Shown one piece after another: positions 43,207 to 50,320 of a stretch of DNA of 64,000 bases. Made by a program: the position numbers and the translations under genes. How positions within the stretch are numbered: the first letter of the stretch is position 1; each line of letters begins with the position of its first letter. Source of the DNA: DATBGO01 sp050011895 (GTDB lineage Bacteria; Actinomycetota; Actinomycetes; Streptosporangiales; Streptosporangiaceae); assembly GCA_050011895.1 (NCBI GenBank), contig JBEKIF010000014.1, positions 1 to 64,000 of the forward strand. The letters run 5' to 3'. Under the pieces are notes generated by a model, which was not told the DNA's origin, ran no database searches, and was given only the letters and a program-made list of their open reading frames with translations.

Positions 43207-43388
43207 TCACGATCGCCGCGGCAGCGGTCATCGCGGCGGCCTTGGTCTTCGCGCGGATCGCCTGGAAAGCCAACCGCCGCGGCGGTCGTCGCCGCACGCA
43301 GCCCCGGCCCGCCCGCGGGCGTCACCAGGGTGCGCATGCCCGTCGGCTGCGGCTCTGGCGCCACGGGAATCACGGCGTGCCCGTATAA
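43191..43388 (+). CDS. small single-helix basic membrane protein, copy B
   Basis: The 65-residue paralogue of the protein at 34154-34351, starting at GTG 43191 inside the preceding mini-ORF. One helix (WPVITIAAAAVIAAALVFAR) is followed by a basic tail (RPARGRHQGAHARRLRLWRH) ending HGVPV. The tail differs from copy A at only two or three positions, while the helix and juxtamembrane part vary. A tandem array follows four bases after the stop. Confidence 0.6.
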   Translation: MSWPVITIAAAAVIAAALVFARIAWKANRRGGRRRTQPRPARGRHQGAHARRLRLWRHGNHGVPV

Positions 43389-43391
43389 CGG

Positions 43392-43493
43392 ACGGCCCGC
43401 GCACACAAACGGCCCGCGCACACAAACGGCCCGCGCACACAAACGGCCCGCGCACACAAACGGCCCGCGCACACAAACGGCCCGCGCACACCA
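43392..43493 (+). repeat. 17-bp tandem repeat, six copies
   Basis: Six near-identical units of ACGGCCCGCGCACACAA directly follow the copy B small ORFs. The CGGCCCGCG core is shared with the 18-bp array after copy A, while the rest of the unit differs. Confidence 0.95.
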
Positions 43494-43539
43494 ACGGGCT
43501 CAGGGTGCTCAGCGCCGCACCGTTCAGGGTCTAACGGAT

Positions 43540-43609
43540 ACTTGTACCGGATTTGGTGGGGACATATCGGATATAAGCCCTCCGATAGCCCACTAAATCC
43601 GGTACAAGT
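43540..43609. repeat. 70-bp imperfect palindrome with nested stem
   Basis: The outer arms, ACTTGTACCGGATTTGGTGG and the matching CCACTAAATCCGGTACAAGT, pair over about 20 bp with one G-T or mismatch. Inside, TATCGGA and TCCGATA pair around TATAAGCCC. The whole 70 bp can form one long hairpin or cruciform. It is AT-richer than its surroundings and lies between the tandem array and the permease remnant. A miniature mobile element, a terminator or a structured RNA are all possible. Confidence 0.75.
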
Positions 43610-43879
43610 GGGCGTGAACCAACACCGCGCTCCTCACGAGGATTAGCTAACGCTGTTGAGCGCGCATCCGCCGTGCGTGGCGTCGAGCAGACGCCGCCGG
43701 GCCGTCGGGCTCTCGGCGCGCAGGCTTGACGGAGACCACGAGGCGGCCGGCCGGGTACCGCTGCCCACGACCCTCATCGAGCGCGGCTCAGGAGAGCTCG
43801 CGCCGCCTGAGCCGATCAGGAGCCGGCCCGCGGGCGGCGGGCGGCCGCTGCCGGAGCGGCCGGCCTGGCGGCATAGCCC

Positions 43880-44011
43880 GCGCTCGGCGCGAACGCGAAC
43901 ATCTCGGTGATCGGCAACGGCATCCGGACCGCCGTCGGGTTCGGCTGGCTCTACGCGCTGCGGCGGTACCGGCGCACCCGCGGCGAGAAGGTAGACAGGA
44001 GGTTCACGTAG
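43880..44011 (+). pseudogene. C-terminal remnant of a second APC permease
   Basis: The frame ALGANANISVIGNGIRTAVG continuing FGWLYALRRYRRTRGEKVDR and ending RFT-stop matches the last 43 residues of the permease at 38411-39982 (ALGANAHVSLIVNGILIAVG, FGWFYALRWYRRGRGEDVDR). Everything upstream is gone. It precedes the second nucleotidyltransferase copy, reproducing the gene order of the first locus, so the permease-nucleotidyltransferase pair was duplicated and then eroded. Confidence 0.85.
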
Positions 44012-44095
44012 CTGCCAATTGAATAACCCAAATACACTTTTAACCACCCATCCCAGCCAGCCGCGCTCGTCAACCAGCCCGGAACGGGGGATACC

Positions 44096-44902
44096 GTGAG
44101 CCTGCCCGGCGCCCCGCAGCCGCTCATGGCGGAAGCCGATCGCCTCCAGGCGGAGGCCTCCCAGCGTGGGCTGGTGCTCCGGCTGGCCGGCTCCGCCGGC
44201 GTGCTGCGGCATTGCCAGCACTGCCGCCGCGCCGCCGGCGCGCTGGGCCGGGAACCACCCCGGGACCTGGACTTCTTCGCCTACGCCGAGCAGCAGGGCG
44301 CGCTCAAGCGGATGTTCGCGGACCTCGGCTACCAGGTCGGCCCGGCGGAGGCGTTCAGCAAGGAGTACGGCATCGAACGGCTTACCTACACCGGGCACGC
44401 GAACGCCGCCAAGGTCGACGTGTTCCTCGACGCGCTGCGGATGTCGCACACGATCGACTTCAAGACCCGGCTTGACTGCGCCCCGCCGACCGCCCCGACC
44501 GCCGACCTGCTCCTCGCCAAACTCCAGATCCACGAGATCACCGAGAAGGACATTAAGGACATGGCCACGCTGCTCGCCTCCCACCCGCTCGGCGACGGCT
44601 CGCACGGCTCGATCGAGACCCGGCACATCGTCGCCTTGATGGCACACGACTGGGGGCTGTGCTACACCGCGCTGGAGAATCTCTCGATTGCCGAGGACCT
44701 GCTGGCCGGGTGGGGCCTGGCGGGGAATGTCACGACGGCTGCCGCCGCAGGCATTGAGGAACTCAGGGAGCGGATCGAGGTGGCGCCGAAGTCGGTGCGC
44801 TGGAAGGCCCGGGCCAGGCTGGGCACCCGGGTGCGCTGGTATGAGCATGTCAGCGACGCCGACCATCACGGCAGGGGCAACTCAGGTATCAGCGCGAGGT
44901 GA
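44096..44902 (+). CDS. nucleotidyltransferase-fold protein, copy 2
   Basis: A 268-residue paralogue of the protein at 39975-40778. The signature GSAGV, PPRDLDFFAYA and KVDVFLDALRMSH is intact, as is the C-terminal helical part (SVRWKARARLGTRVRWYE). The permease that precedes copy 1 survives here only as a tail, and no creatininase or aminotransferase follows, so this copy has been kept alone. GTG 44096 follows GGAACGGGGG. The substrate is unknown. Retention with intact acids implies a function independent of the catabolic cluster. Confidence 0.75.
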   Translation: MSLPGAPQPLMAEADRLQAEASQRGLVLRLAGSAGVLRHCQHCRRAAGALGREPPRDLDFFAYAEQQGALKRMFADLGYQVGPAEAFSKEYGIERLTYTGHANAAKVDVFLDALRMSHTIDFKTRLDCAPPTAPTADLLLAKLQIHEITEKDIKDMATLLASHPLGDGSHGSIETRHIVALMAHDWGLCYTALENLSIAEDLLAGWGLAGNVTTAAAAGIEELRERIEVAPKSVRWKARARLGTRVRWYEHVSDADHHGRGNSGISAR

Positions 44903-45067
44903 CCCCGCGACCTTGCTCAAGCGCGCCGACGACACTCCCGGGGCATTAGCAGCAGCGATGGGCGCATCGGTGCGGACACAACGACACCGATGGCGCCCTC
45001 GCTGCAGTCGCACGCTCGCTGGCTGCGGTAGCTATGGCGCTCGTTCTACTCCATGGGACGTATGGTG

Positions 45068-45964
45068 CTAATGCTGCTGGCTGCTGCCGCGGGCAGGATG
45101 CCGTGCCCGGCGATAGCTGGCGAGGTCAACGACGACAGCCACGCCGTCCTCAGGCCGTGGGCCGGGGCCCGCCGCGAGAGGCGCCCGCAGCGGGTCACTG
45201 TGGCGCGGGAGCGCCCACATCTCCGTGGCTGCCATGGCAATCAGGTACGGCACCACTTGCGTCGACCGGCGCAGCATCAACCCGGTCCCCTTGGTAGCCA
45301 GCCAGCCCAGTTCCGCCAGCCGGGCCGGCGGCCGGCTGTCCGGTTCCGGGTCAGGCGCTGGCCCCATCGGATGACCGGCAGTTGCCAGCAGGTCGTAGAA
45401 GCGCCGGGCGATGTGGCGGTGGCCGCGCTCGCTGGGATGGAGCCGGTCTACGGCCCACATCCGCTTCTCGTAGGTCTCAGCAGCTCCGGCGGCGTCGAAG
45501 TGCAGCGTGCCGAACTGCGCGGCGATACCGTCCATCACCGAGTTGATGGCGCGGGCCCGGCGGGCCAGCGGCCTGGCCAGCGGCCCTGGCAGCCCTAGCA
45601 TCGGGCCCGGGTCGGGCAGCCGCATCGTGAGCACCTCGGCGCCCGCGGCGCGCAGCCCGCCGACGACCTGCGCCGCCGCCGCCGCGATCCGGTCCGGGTC
45701 GAAACCCGGCCGCACCGTGTCGTTCGCGCCGAACACCACGCTGGCGACATCGGGACGCAGCGCCAGTGCCCGCGGCAGCTGGTCGCGCTCGATGTCTCGC
45801 ACCCGGGCGCCGTTGGCGGCGAACATGTGCAGGTCCGGCTCCGGCAGGCCATCGGCGAGCAGCGCCGCCCAGCCGCGCGACGGCCGGCCGTCCGGGCCAG
45901 CCGGGCGCATCGGGTCGCCGACGCCCACAGTGATCGAGTCGCCGAGCGCCGCGAACGTGGTCAT
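45068..45964 (-). CDS. SGNH/GDSL hydrolase
   Basis: A 298-residue SGNH-fold hydrolase (esterase or lipase type). Block I is FAALGDSITVGVGD with the nucleophile Ser, block III is VVFGANDTV with the Asn, and block V is DRLHPSERGH with the Asp-x-x-His pair. The last 100 residues (LGWLATKGTGLMLRRSTQVV onward) are not part of the fold and may contact membrane or partner. No signal peptide is seen, so it is probably cytoplasmic. ATG 45964 starts the conserved domain; a longer frame reaches 45994. Confidence 0.9.
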   Translation of the reverse strand: MTTFAALGDSITVGVGDPMRPAGPDGRPSRGWAALLADGLPEPDLHMFAANGARVRDIERDQLPRALALRPDVASVVFGANDTVRPGFDPDRIAAAAAQVVGGLRAAGAEVLTMRLPDPGPMLGLPGPLARPLARRARAINSVMDGIAAQFGTLHFDAAGAAETYEKRMWAVDRLHPSERGHRHIARRFYDLLATAGHPMGPAPDPEPDSRPPARLAELGWLATKGTGLMLRRSTQVVPYLIAMAATEMWALPRHSDPLRAPLAAGPGPRPEDGVAVVVDLASYRRARHPARGSSQQH

Positions 45965-46239
45965 TCCGACGCTCCCGCCGGGCGGCGAGCGCAAGCTGGC
46001 CCTGCGCGCTGCCGGTTGCCGGAACTGAGCCAGCTCGAATAGAAACCCATCAAGCCCTCCTGGGGGGGGCGTTACCGCATTCGGTGTCGGTCAGGACAGC
46101 TCTATGTGTCCCATGGTCTAGTCTCGGTCACGTTTCGCAGTCGTTACGCCGACGGCAACAGATCTGCGGTCGCTGCGGCTGATGTTAACTCCCTGTTTCA
46201 GGCTGTCCCTGGCCGCCCTTTCACCGCGCCTGACGCGCA

Positions 46240-46401
46240 GCAGGCTGGCGCGCCCGGCTGCGATGACAGGCTGGCGCGCCCGGCTGCGATGACGAGCGGC
46301 TCCTGGCCCCGGCGGGCCAGCTGCCCGGTGACCCGGATCGCGGTGCTGGCGACTCCGTTAACGTCAGGCGGGAAGGACTCGCCCACATATGCGGTCCGCA
46401 T
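46240..46401 (-). pseudogene. N-terminal remnant of a GT4-type glycosyltransferase
   Basis: The minus strand reads MRTAYVGESFPPDVNGVAST then AIRVTGQLARRGQEPLVIAA before losing similarity. This is the standard opening of GT4 (PimB/MgtA-like) glycosyltransferases, with the ESF.P..NGV motif. Only about 45 codons remain. A 26-bp tandem duplication (46242-46293) sits at the breakpoint. Confidence 0.65.
46242..46293. repeat. 26-bp tandem duplication
   Basis: Two exact copies of a 26-mer beginning AGGCTGGCGCGCCCGG and ending CTGCGATGAC lie at the break of the glycosyltransferase remnant. Confidence 0.95.
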
Positions 46402-46712
46402 GCCCTCATACTCGCCGGCGAGATTGCCCAGACGCGCTCAAGGCCCTGACATGAAGGCGAACAGCAGATGACATGTGCCAGCTGAACGCGCAGGTCATGC
46501 CGCCGAGGACCACCCGCACCCGCCGGGCGGGGCCGCCGCCCTCGCGAGCTGCACGCCGCCGTCGGCGCCAGTCATCTCGAACGCCAGCTCCAGGTGCCGA
46601 AGACAAATTGTAAGAAGGCAGGGACCGATAGGCCTGCCGACATTACCGTGGTCATCGCTGGGTGACAGTGCATACGGCTACTGGCCGGTGGACTTAAAGG
46701 AGACGACCGAAC

Positions 46713-47630
46713 ATGTCACGTGGTGGTGGGCTCATTGCAGTTTCGCTCGGTTTGTGCCTGTTATCGGCGGTAGCGTGCTCAACGGCCGCCGTCCCACCCA
46801 AAAGGTCGATAGTAGCGGTCAGCATGGACGGCTGCGAAGAGCACCCGGCAAAGGTGCCTGGCGGAGTCACGACCGCCTATGATCGGCAGGTTATGGCGCT
46901 GGGCCCCGTTTTGTACCTTACCCTGGGACATTCATCCGCCGGAGCCTACCAGGACTTGTCTAACAGCGGCGATAACGGTACGTACATGCCGCAGTCACGC
47001 CCGCCGTCCCAGGTGCGACTACCGAATGGCGCTCTCGCCAGCCAGTTCAACGGGCACGGCCAGTACGTCCAAGTTACCTCGTCAGGCCCGCTTTCGGTCA
47101 CGCATACCGGCTGCCTGACCGTGGAGGCCTGGATAAGGCCAGCCACGCTGCAGTTTCCCCTCGAGGAAGGCACTGGCTACGCCTACGTGCTCGGCAAAGG
47201 CGAGCCAGGCAAGGAAGAGTACGCCTTGCGGATGTATTCAGAGAGAAATCACGAGTCCCCGGTACGCCCGAACCGCGTATCCGCATACGCGTTCAATCGG
47301 TGGGGCGGCTGGGGCTCAGGTGCCTATTTTCAAGATCACGTTAGCATCGGCGGCTGGCTGATGGTGGCGTTCGTGATAAGCGATCTGCCGACCCCAGGGT
47401 GGCCCAGGGGATACGTCGCGATATACAAGAACGGGCAGCTTCGGGGGCGTGTCAGCCTATCTCAATATCACGTGCGGCCCACCGCAACGAGCGCTCCATT
47501 CCGGATCGGGACACAGAGCCTGGATTCGTTTTTCGAAGGGGCTGTCGGTGACGTCGCCGTTTACGACTACGCACTTTCTGGCGCACAGCTGGCCAGTACC
47601 TACGCCGCGATGTTCGGGAGCGCCAGATAA
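46713..47630 (+). CDS. secreted LamG/concanavalin-like domain lipoprotein
   Basis: A 305-residue lipoprotein. The signal peptide ends in a lipobox-like LSAVAC (Cys22). Residues 60-300 form a LamG/pentraxin-like jelly roll: ALGPVLYLTLGHSS, then GCLTVEAWIRPA, GYAYVLGKGEPGKEEYALRM, YVAIYKNGQLRGRVSL and the closing GAVGDVAVYDYALSGAQLAS, which is diagnostic. Such domains bind sugars or proteins at the cell surface. AAAGGAG precedes ATG 46713. It stands alone, convergent with the RHH/ParA pair. Confidence 0.88.
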   Translation: MSRGGGLIAVSLGLCLLSAVACSTAAVPPKRSIVAVSMDGCEEHPAKVPGGVTTAYDRQVMALGPVLYLTLGHSSAGAYQDLSNSGDNGTYMPQSRPPSQVRLPNGALASQFNGHGQYVQVTSSGPLSVTHTGCLTVEAWIRPATLQFPLEEGTGYAYVLGKGEPGKEEYALRMYSERNHESPVRPNRVSAYAFNRWGGWGSGAYFQDHVSIGGWLMVAFVISDLPTPGWPRGYVAIYKNGQLRGRVSLSQYHVRPTATSAPFRIGTQSLDSFFEGAVGDVAVYDYALSGAQLASTYAAMFGSAR

Positions 47631-47717
47631 GCAGGCCCTGACATGACCCGGCCCGCAGGAACCAGCCAGGAGAATCTGCCAGGAGAATCTGCCGACAGCA
47701 GCGGAGGAGGGCTGCCG

Positions 47718-48011
47718 CTACTGCTCGCGATCGCGGCGCAGCCGATCGAGGACTTCGTCGGGACTGTCGGCGGTCACTCGGATCATCGCCCGCACCGCGT
47801 CCGCCAGCGCGACGCGCGGGACGTCCAGCGTGACCGCCGCTGCGTCCGCCAGCCGGGTGAGCTGCCGGTACAGCTCCGGGCTCAGGTCAAGGGTCACCCG
47901 GACCGGCTTCGACCGGATCGCGGTCCGGCCGGCCGGGGGCGCATCGGCTTCGCTACGCCGGGCCGCCGCGGCTGCCATCTGCGCCTTCCGCTGCTCCCGC
48001 GGCGTGGTCAT
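47718..48011 (-). CDS. ribbon-helix-helix DNA-binding protein, ParA partner
   Basis: A 97-residue protein. The first 35 residues are basic and probably disordered. Then VRVTLDLSPELYRQLTRLAD forms the beta-strand and first helix of an RHH fold, continuing to helix 2 around VPRVALADAVRAMIR and a C-terminal acidic helix. It follows the ParA gene by 47 bp on the same strand. This suits a type Ib-like partition pair, in which the RHH protein binds the centromere and represses the operon. Confidence 0.8.
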   Translation of the reverse strand: MTTPREQRKAQMAAAAARRSEADAPPAGRTAIRSKPVRVTLDLSPELYRQLTRLADAAAVTLDVPRVALADAVRAMIRVTADSPDEVLDRLRRDREQ

Positions 48012-48058
48012 CTCCGCCCCGGATTCACGCCCGCACCGGATTCATGCCCGCACCGAGC

Positions 48059-48730
48059 TCATGCCCGCACCGAGCACAGCGGCGCGCAGCGCCCGACGAG
48101 ATCATGGGCCACGTGGCGCCACACCTCGCGCCCGTGGGCGGGAATCGGCATGCCGAAGCTCTGCGCGTAGACCTCAAGCCGCGGCACGGCGGTCGCCAGC
48201 ACGTCATAGCCAAGGCCCTCCAGCGCCTCCCGGGCGTCGGCGGTGGAGTTCGCGCGGGCAACGTAGCGGTTCAGCAGGATGGCCGAGCGGACGTCCCGGT
48301 CCCGGAATGCCTCCACCTCCCGGATCTCGTCCCGCACCGGCGAGGTGCGGTTGATCTCAATCGGGCTCGGCGCGCACGGGATCAGGATCTCGTCGGCGTA
48401 CCGCAGCGCCGACCTGGCAATGGCCGCGTGGTCCTCCAGCTGCGGCGCGTCGATGATCACCACGTCATCCTGATCGGCGATCTCTGGCAGCCGGCGGTGC
48501 AGCTCGCGGGACGGCAGCGCTACGATCCGGAACGGGAACGCGTCCCGCGGCGGCAGCCCCGGGTACATGGCCGCGAGATCGGACCACTCCAGGGCGCTAC
48601 CCGAAGGGTCGGCGTCCACCAGCAGCACGCTGTTTCCTGCCTGCGCGAAAATGTGCGCCAGCCAGACCGCCGATGTGGTCTTGCCGGTGCCCGGCTTGAG
48701 GTTGGCCAACGCCAGCCGGATCCCCGTCAT
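48059..48730 (-). CDS. ParA-family partition ATPase
   Basis: A 223-residue ParA/MinD-type ATPase of the short kind typical of plasmid and element partition systems. Walker A is the deviant LANLKPGTGKTTSA (with the signature Lys before PGTGK), followed by LLVDADPSGSALEW and VVIIDAPQLEDHAA, and the C-terminal helices end near AQSFGMPIPAHG. ATG 48730 begins right at the ATPase fold. A longer open frame to 48901 lacks family sequence and crosses repeat operators. It pairs with the RHH gene downstream. Confidence 0.9.
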   Translation of the reverse strand: MTGIRLALANLKPGTGKTTSAVWLAHIFAQAGNSVLLVDADPSGSALEWSDLAAMYPGLPPRDAFPFRIVALPSRELHRRLPEIADQDDVVIIDAPQLEDHAAIARSALRYADEILIPCAPSPIEINRTSPVRDEIREVEAFRDRDVRSAILLNRYVARANSTADAREALEGLGYDVLATAVPRLEVYAQSFGMPIPAHGREVWRHVAHDLVGRCAPLCSVRA

Positions 48731-48734
48731 CCAG

Positions 48735-48848
48735 GCAGTATTGCAGCGTGTGACAAATAGTGGTAGCCGGTGCGCGGCATGCTGGCGCGCGGTATGCCCC
48801 TCGGAACTGTGTGCTACCACCCGATGCAGTATTGCAGCAGATACTGCA
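48735..48848. promoter_or_regulatory. candidate partition site/operator upstream of parA
   Basis: GCAGTATTGCAGC occurs at 48735-48747 and again at 48826-48838. The second copy is part of a palindrome, TGCAGTAT (48825-48832) and ATACTGCA (48841-48848), around an 8-bp centre. The first copy is four bases from the ParA start codon. Sites like this commonly bind the RHH partner as both operator and centromere. Confidence 0.6.
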
Positions 48849-49002
48849 CCATGGAGACAGGCACGGCCGGCTGGCTGGACGCGCGCGTGGCACCAGGCCA
48901 CGAATCAGCGTTTTCCCGAAAAGATACGGATGATATCCCGCATATGTCAGCGAGCAGGGCAAATGTTACGCACAGTCTGTGGACGGAGATGTGGAGTAAC
49001 CC

Positions 49003-49389
49003 TCAGCTGTCCTGCACGTGATAGGCCCCGCCGTGCTCGGCAAGGTATTTCTCGCCGACCGCTTCTGCCTCTTCCCTGGTCGCGTACCCGACCTTCCGGC
49101 CGATGTTCAGCGACGCCACATAAGAGGGCGTCCAGGTGACTCGCCACGGGCCGCCTAGTGATCCGCCAAGGCGCCTGGCGACCTCATCATTGACGGCGTC
49201 ACGCAGGTCATCAGCCTCGTCGGTGCCCGTTGGGAGCTGGGCTTTCCGGTAGTAATCGTTGGCGTCCACGGTGTTGTCGAGTTCGTCCCACGAAGCAGCA
49301 TCCTGCGGGACTTGCCCGCTGTCCTGATCCTCTTTGATCATGGCCATGATGATGTCGGCGTAGCGCTGCACGTCTTCCTTCTCAGGCAT
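49003..49389 (-). CDS. hypothetical acidic protein
   Basis: A 128-residue soluble protein of no recognised family. Residues 1-45 are helical and acidic (EDVQRYADIIMAMIKEDQDS). The C-terminal 50 residues (WRVTWTPSYVASLNIGRKVG, then YATREEAEAVGEKYLAEHGG) look like a small strand-helix module. AGGAGG eight bases before ATG 49389 supports expression. Confidence 0.6.
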   Translation of the reverse strand: MPEKEDVQRYADIIMAMIKEDQDSGQVPQDAASWDELDNTVDANDYYRKAQLPTGTDEADDLRDAVNDEVARRLGGSLGGPWRVTWTPSYVASLNIGRKVGYATREEAEAVGEKYLAEHGGAYHVQDS

Positions 49390-49503
49390 GAGCCTGCCTC
49401 CTTTGTCCTACTCCAGGAGCATGTCTCCATGCTTCGCCTGCTTGACCGGCGACGGCAGGGCAGTTGGGCCCGGCGCCGGCGGACCTCGGTCACCCAGTTG
49501 CGC

Positions 49504-50193
49504 CTAGTTCTGAATGTCGGCGCCGGTGCGGCTGGCCTGCAGCGCCTGGGCCCGGGCCCGGGCCCGGCGGCAGGACAGGACCACCGCCAGCGGCCAGAGG
49601 GCCTGCGCCGCGCCGAGGACCCGCTCCGCCAGGCCCACCAGACCGGCCCCCGAGATCAGCTCGGCGCCGAACCACCCGAACAGGCCGAGCAGCATCACGA
49701 CGGCGCCGGCCGCAACGGCCGGCCGCAGTCCCCACGGCACCAGGGCCCCCCGCCTGCAGCTACCGGCCGGCCAGGCCGTCAGGGCGACGAAACCGACCGC
49801 CGCCCACAACCCGTGCGCCAGCGAGCCGCCACCGCGATCAGGGCTGGCGGCGACCAGAATGCCCGCGATGCCGCCTGCGACCAGGATCAGCCGCCCAGGC
49901 GGGGCGGCCGGCTTCAGGGCCAGCCCGATCATGACATCACAGGCACCCACGACCAGGAACACGAGCGTCATCACCCACCGGTCGGCGGCGCCCACGGCCG
50001 CGAGTGAGCTGACGGTGCTGGTTACCGAGTTGAAGGAGCCCGGCTGCAGCCGGGCAGCAACCGTCCACCCGCCGACCAGCAGCACCGGAGCCGCCGCCGC
50101 CGAGACCACGCCCCACCACGGCACGCCCCGCACAACCACCACCGTAAAACGAACGGCCCAGCGGCCCCGGATCCGGGCCGCACGACACGCCAT
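49504..50193 (-). CDS. DUF998 family membrane protein
   Basis: A 229-residue integral membrane protein with six or so helices, matching the DUF998 pattern: an N-terminal helix followed by QPGSFNSVTSTVSSLAAVGA (a polar loop with S-LAA), then paired helices and SPDRGGGSLAHGLWAAVGF (an H-x-x-x-A conserved region). Function unknown. The first 20 residues are basic and the real start could be a downstream GTG near VVVVRGVPWW. Confidence 0.7.
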   Translation of the reverse strand: MACRAARIRGRWAVRFTVVVVRGVPWWGVVSAAAAPVLLVGGWTVAARLQPGSFNSVTSTVSSLAAVGAADRWVMTLVFLVVGACDVMIGLALKPAAPPGRLILVAGGIAGILVAASPDRGGGSLAHGLWAAVGFVALTAWPAGSCRRGALVPWGLRPAVAAGAVVMLLGLFGWFGAELISGAGLVGLAERVLGAAQALWPLAVVLSCRRARARAQALQASRTGADIQN

Positions 50194-50320
50194 CGCGCCG
50201 GCCGGATCTGCCTCGCGGAGCCGGCCTGCCGCGTCGATATCGGCGACCTACACGGCGACGTCGCGGCCAGCAGGTGGGCTACGGCCGGGCCCGGGCCGCC
50301 GGCAACGTGCGGTGCCGCAG

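Larger units (their letters stand above)
42835..43388 (+). repeat. duplicated block, copy B
   Basis: The second copy of the block at 33797-34351. Order, spacing and many words of the leader are conserved, including the start region GGGGAGAGGGGAAAGCGTCATGAT. It begins right after the aminotransferase stop. The block pair therefore brackets the CGNR/EamA and IclR clusters as direct repeats 9 kb apart. Confidence 0.9.
43389..43879. other. intergenic with array and palindrome, otherwise no gene
   Basis: Apart from the 17-bp array and the 70-bp palindrome, the stretch from about 43640 to 43879 has no reading frame with a credible start. It sits where the body of a second permease gene would be expected. 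Confidence 0.4.

Noticed and set aside
43392..43493. A CRISPR array
   Set aside because: The units are contiguous 17-mers without spacers and there are no cas genes. It is a simple tandem repeat.
43643..44869. A 408-codon minus-strand frame across the second nucleotidyltransferase
   Set aside because: It mirrors the plus-strand gene, and the same shadow appears opposite copy 1.
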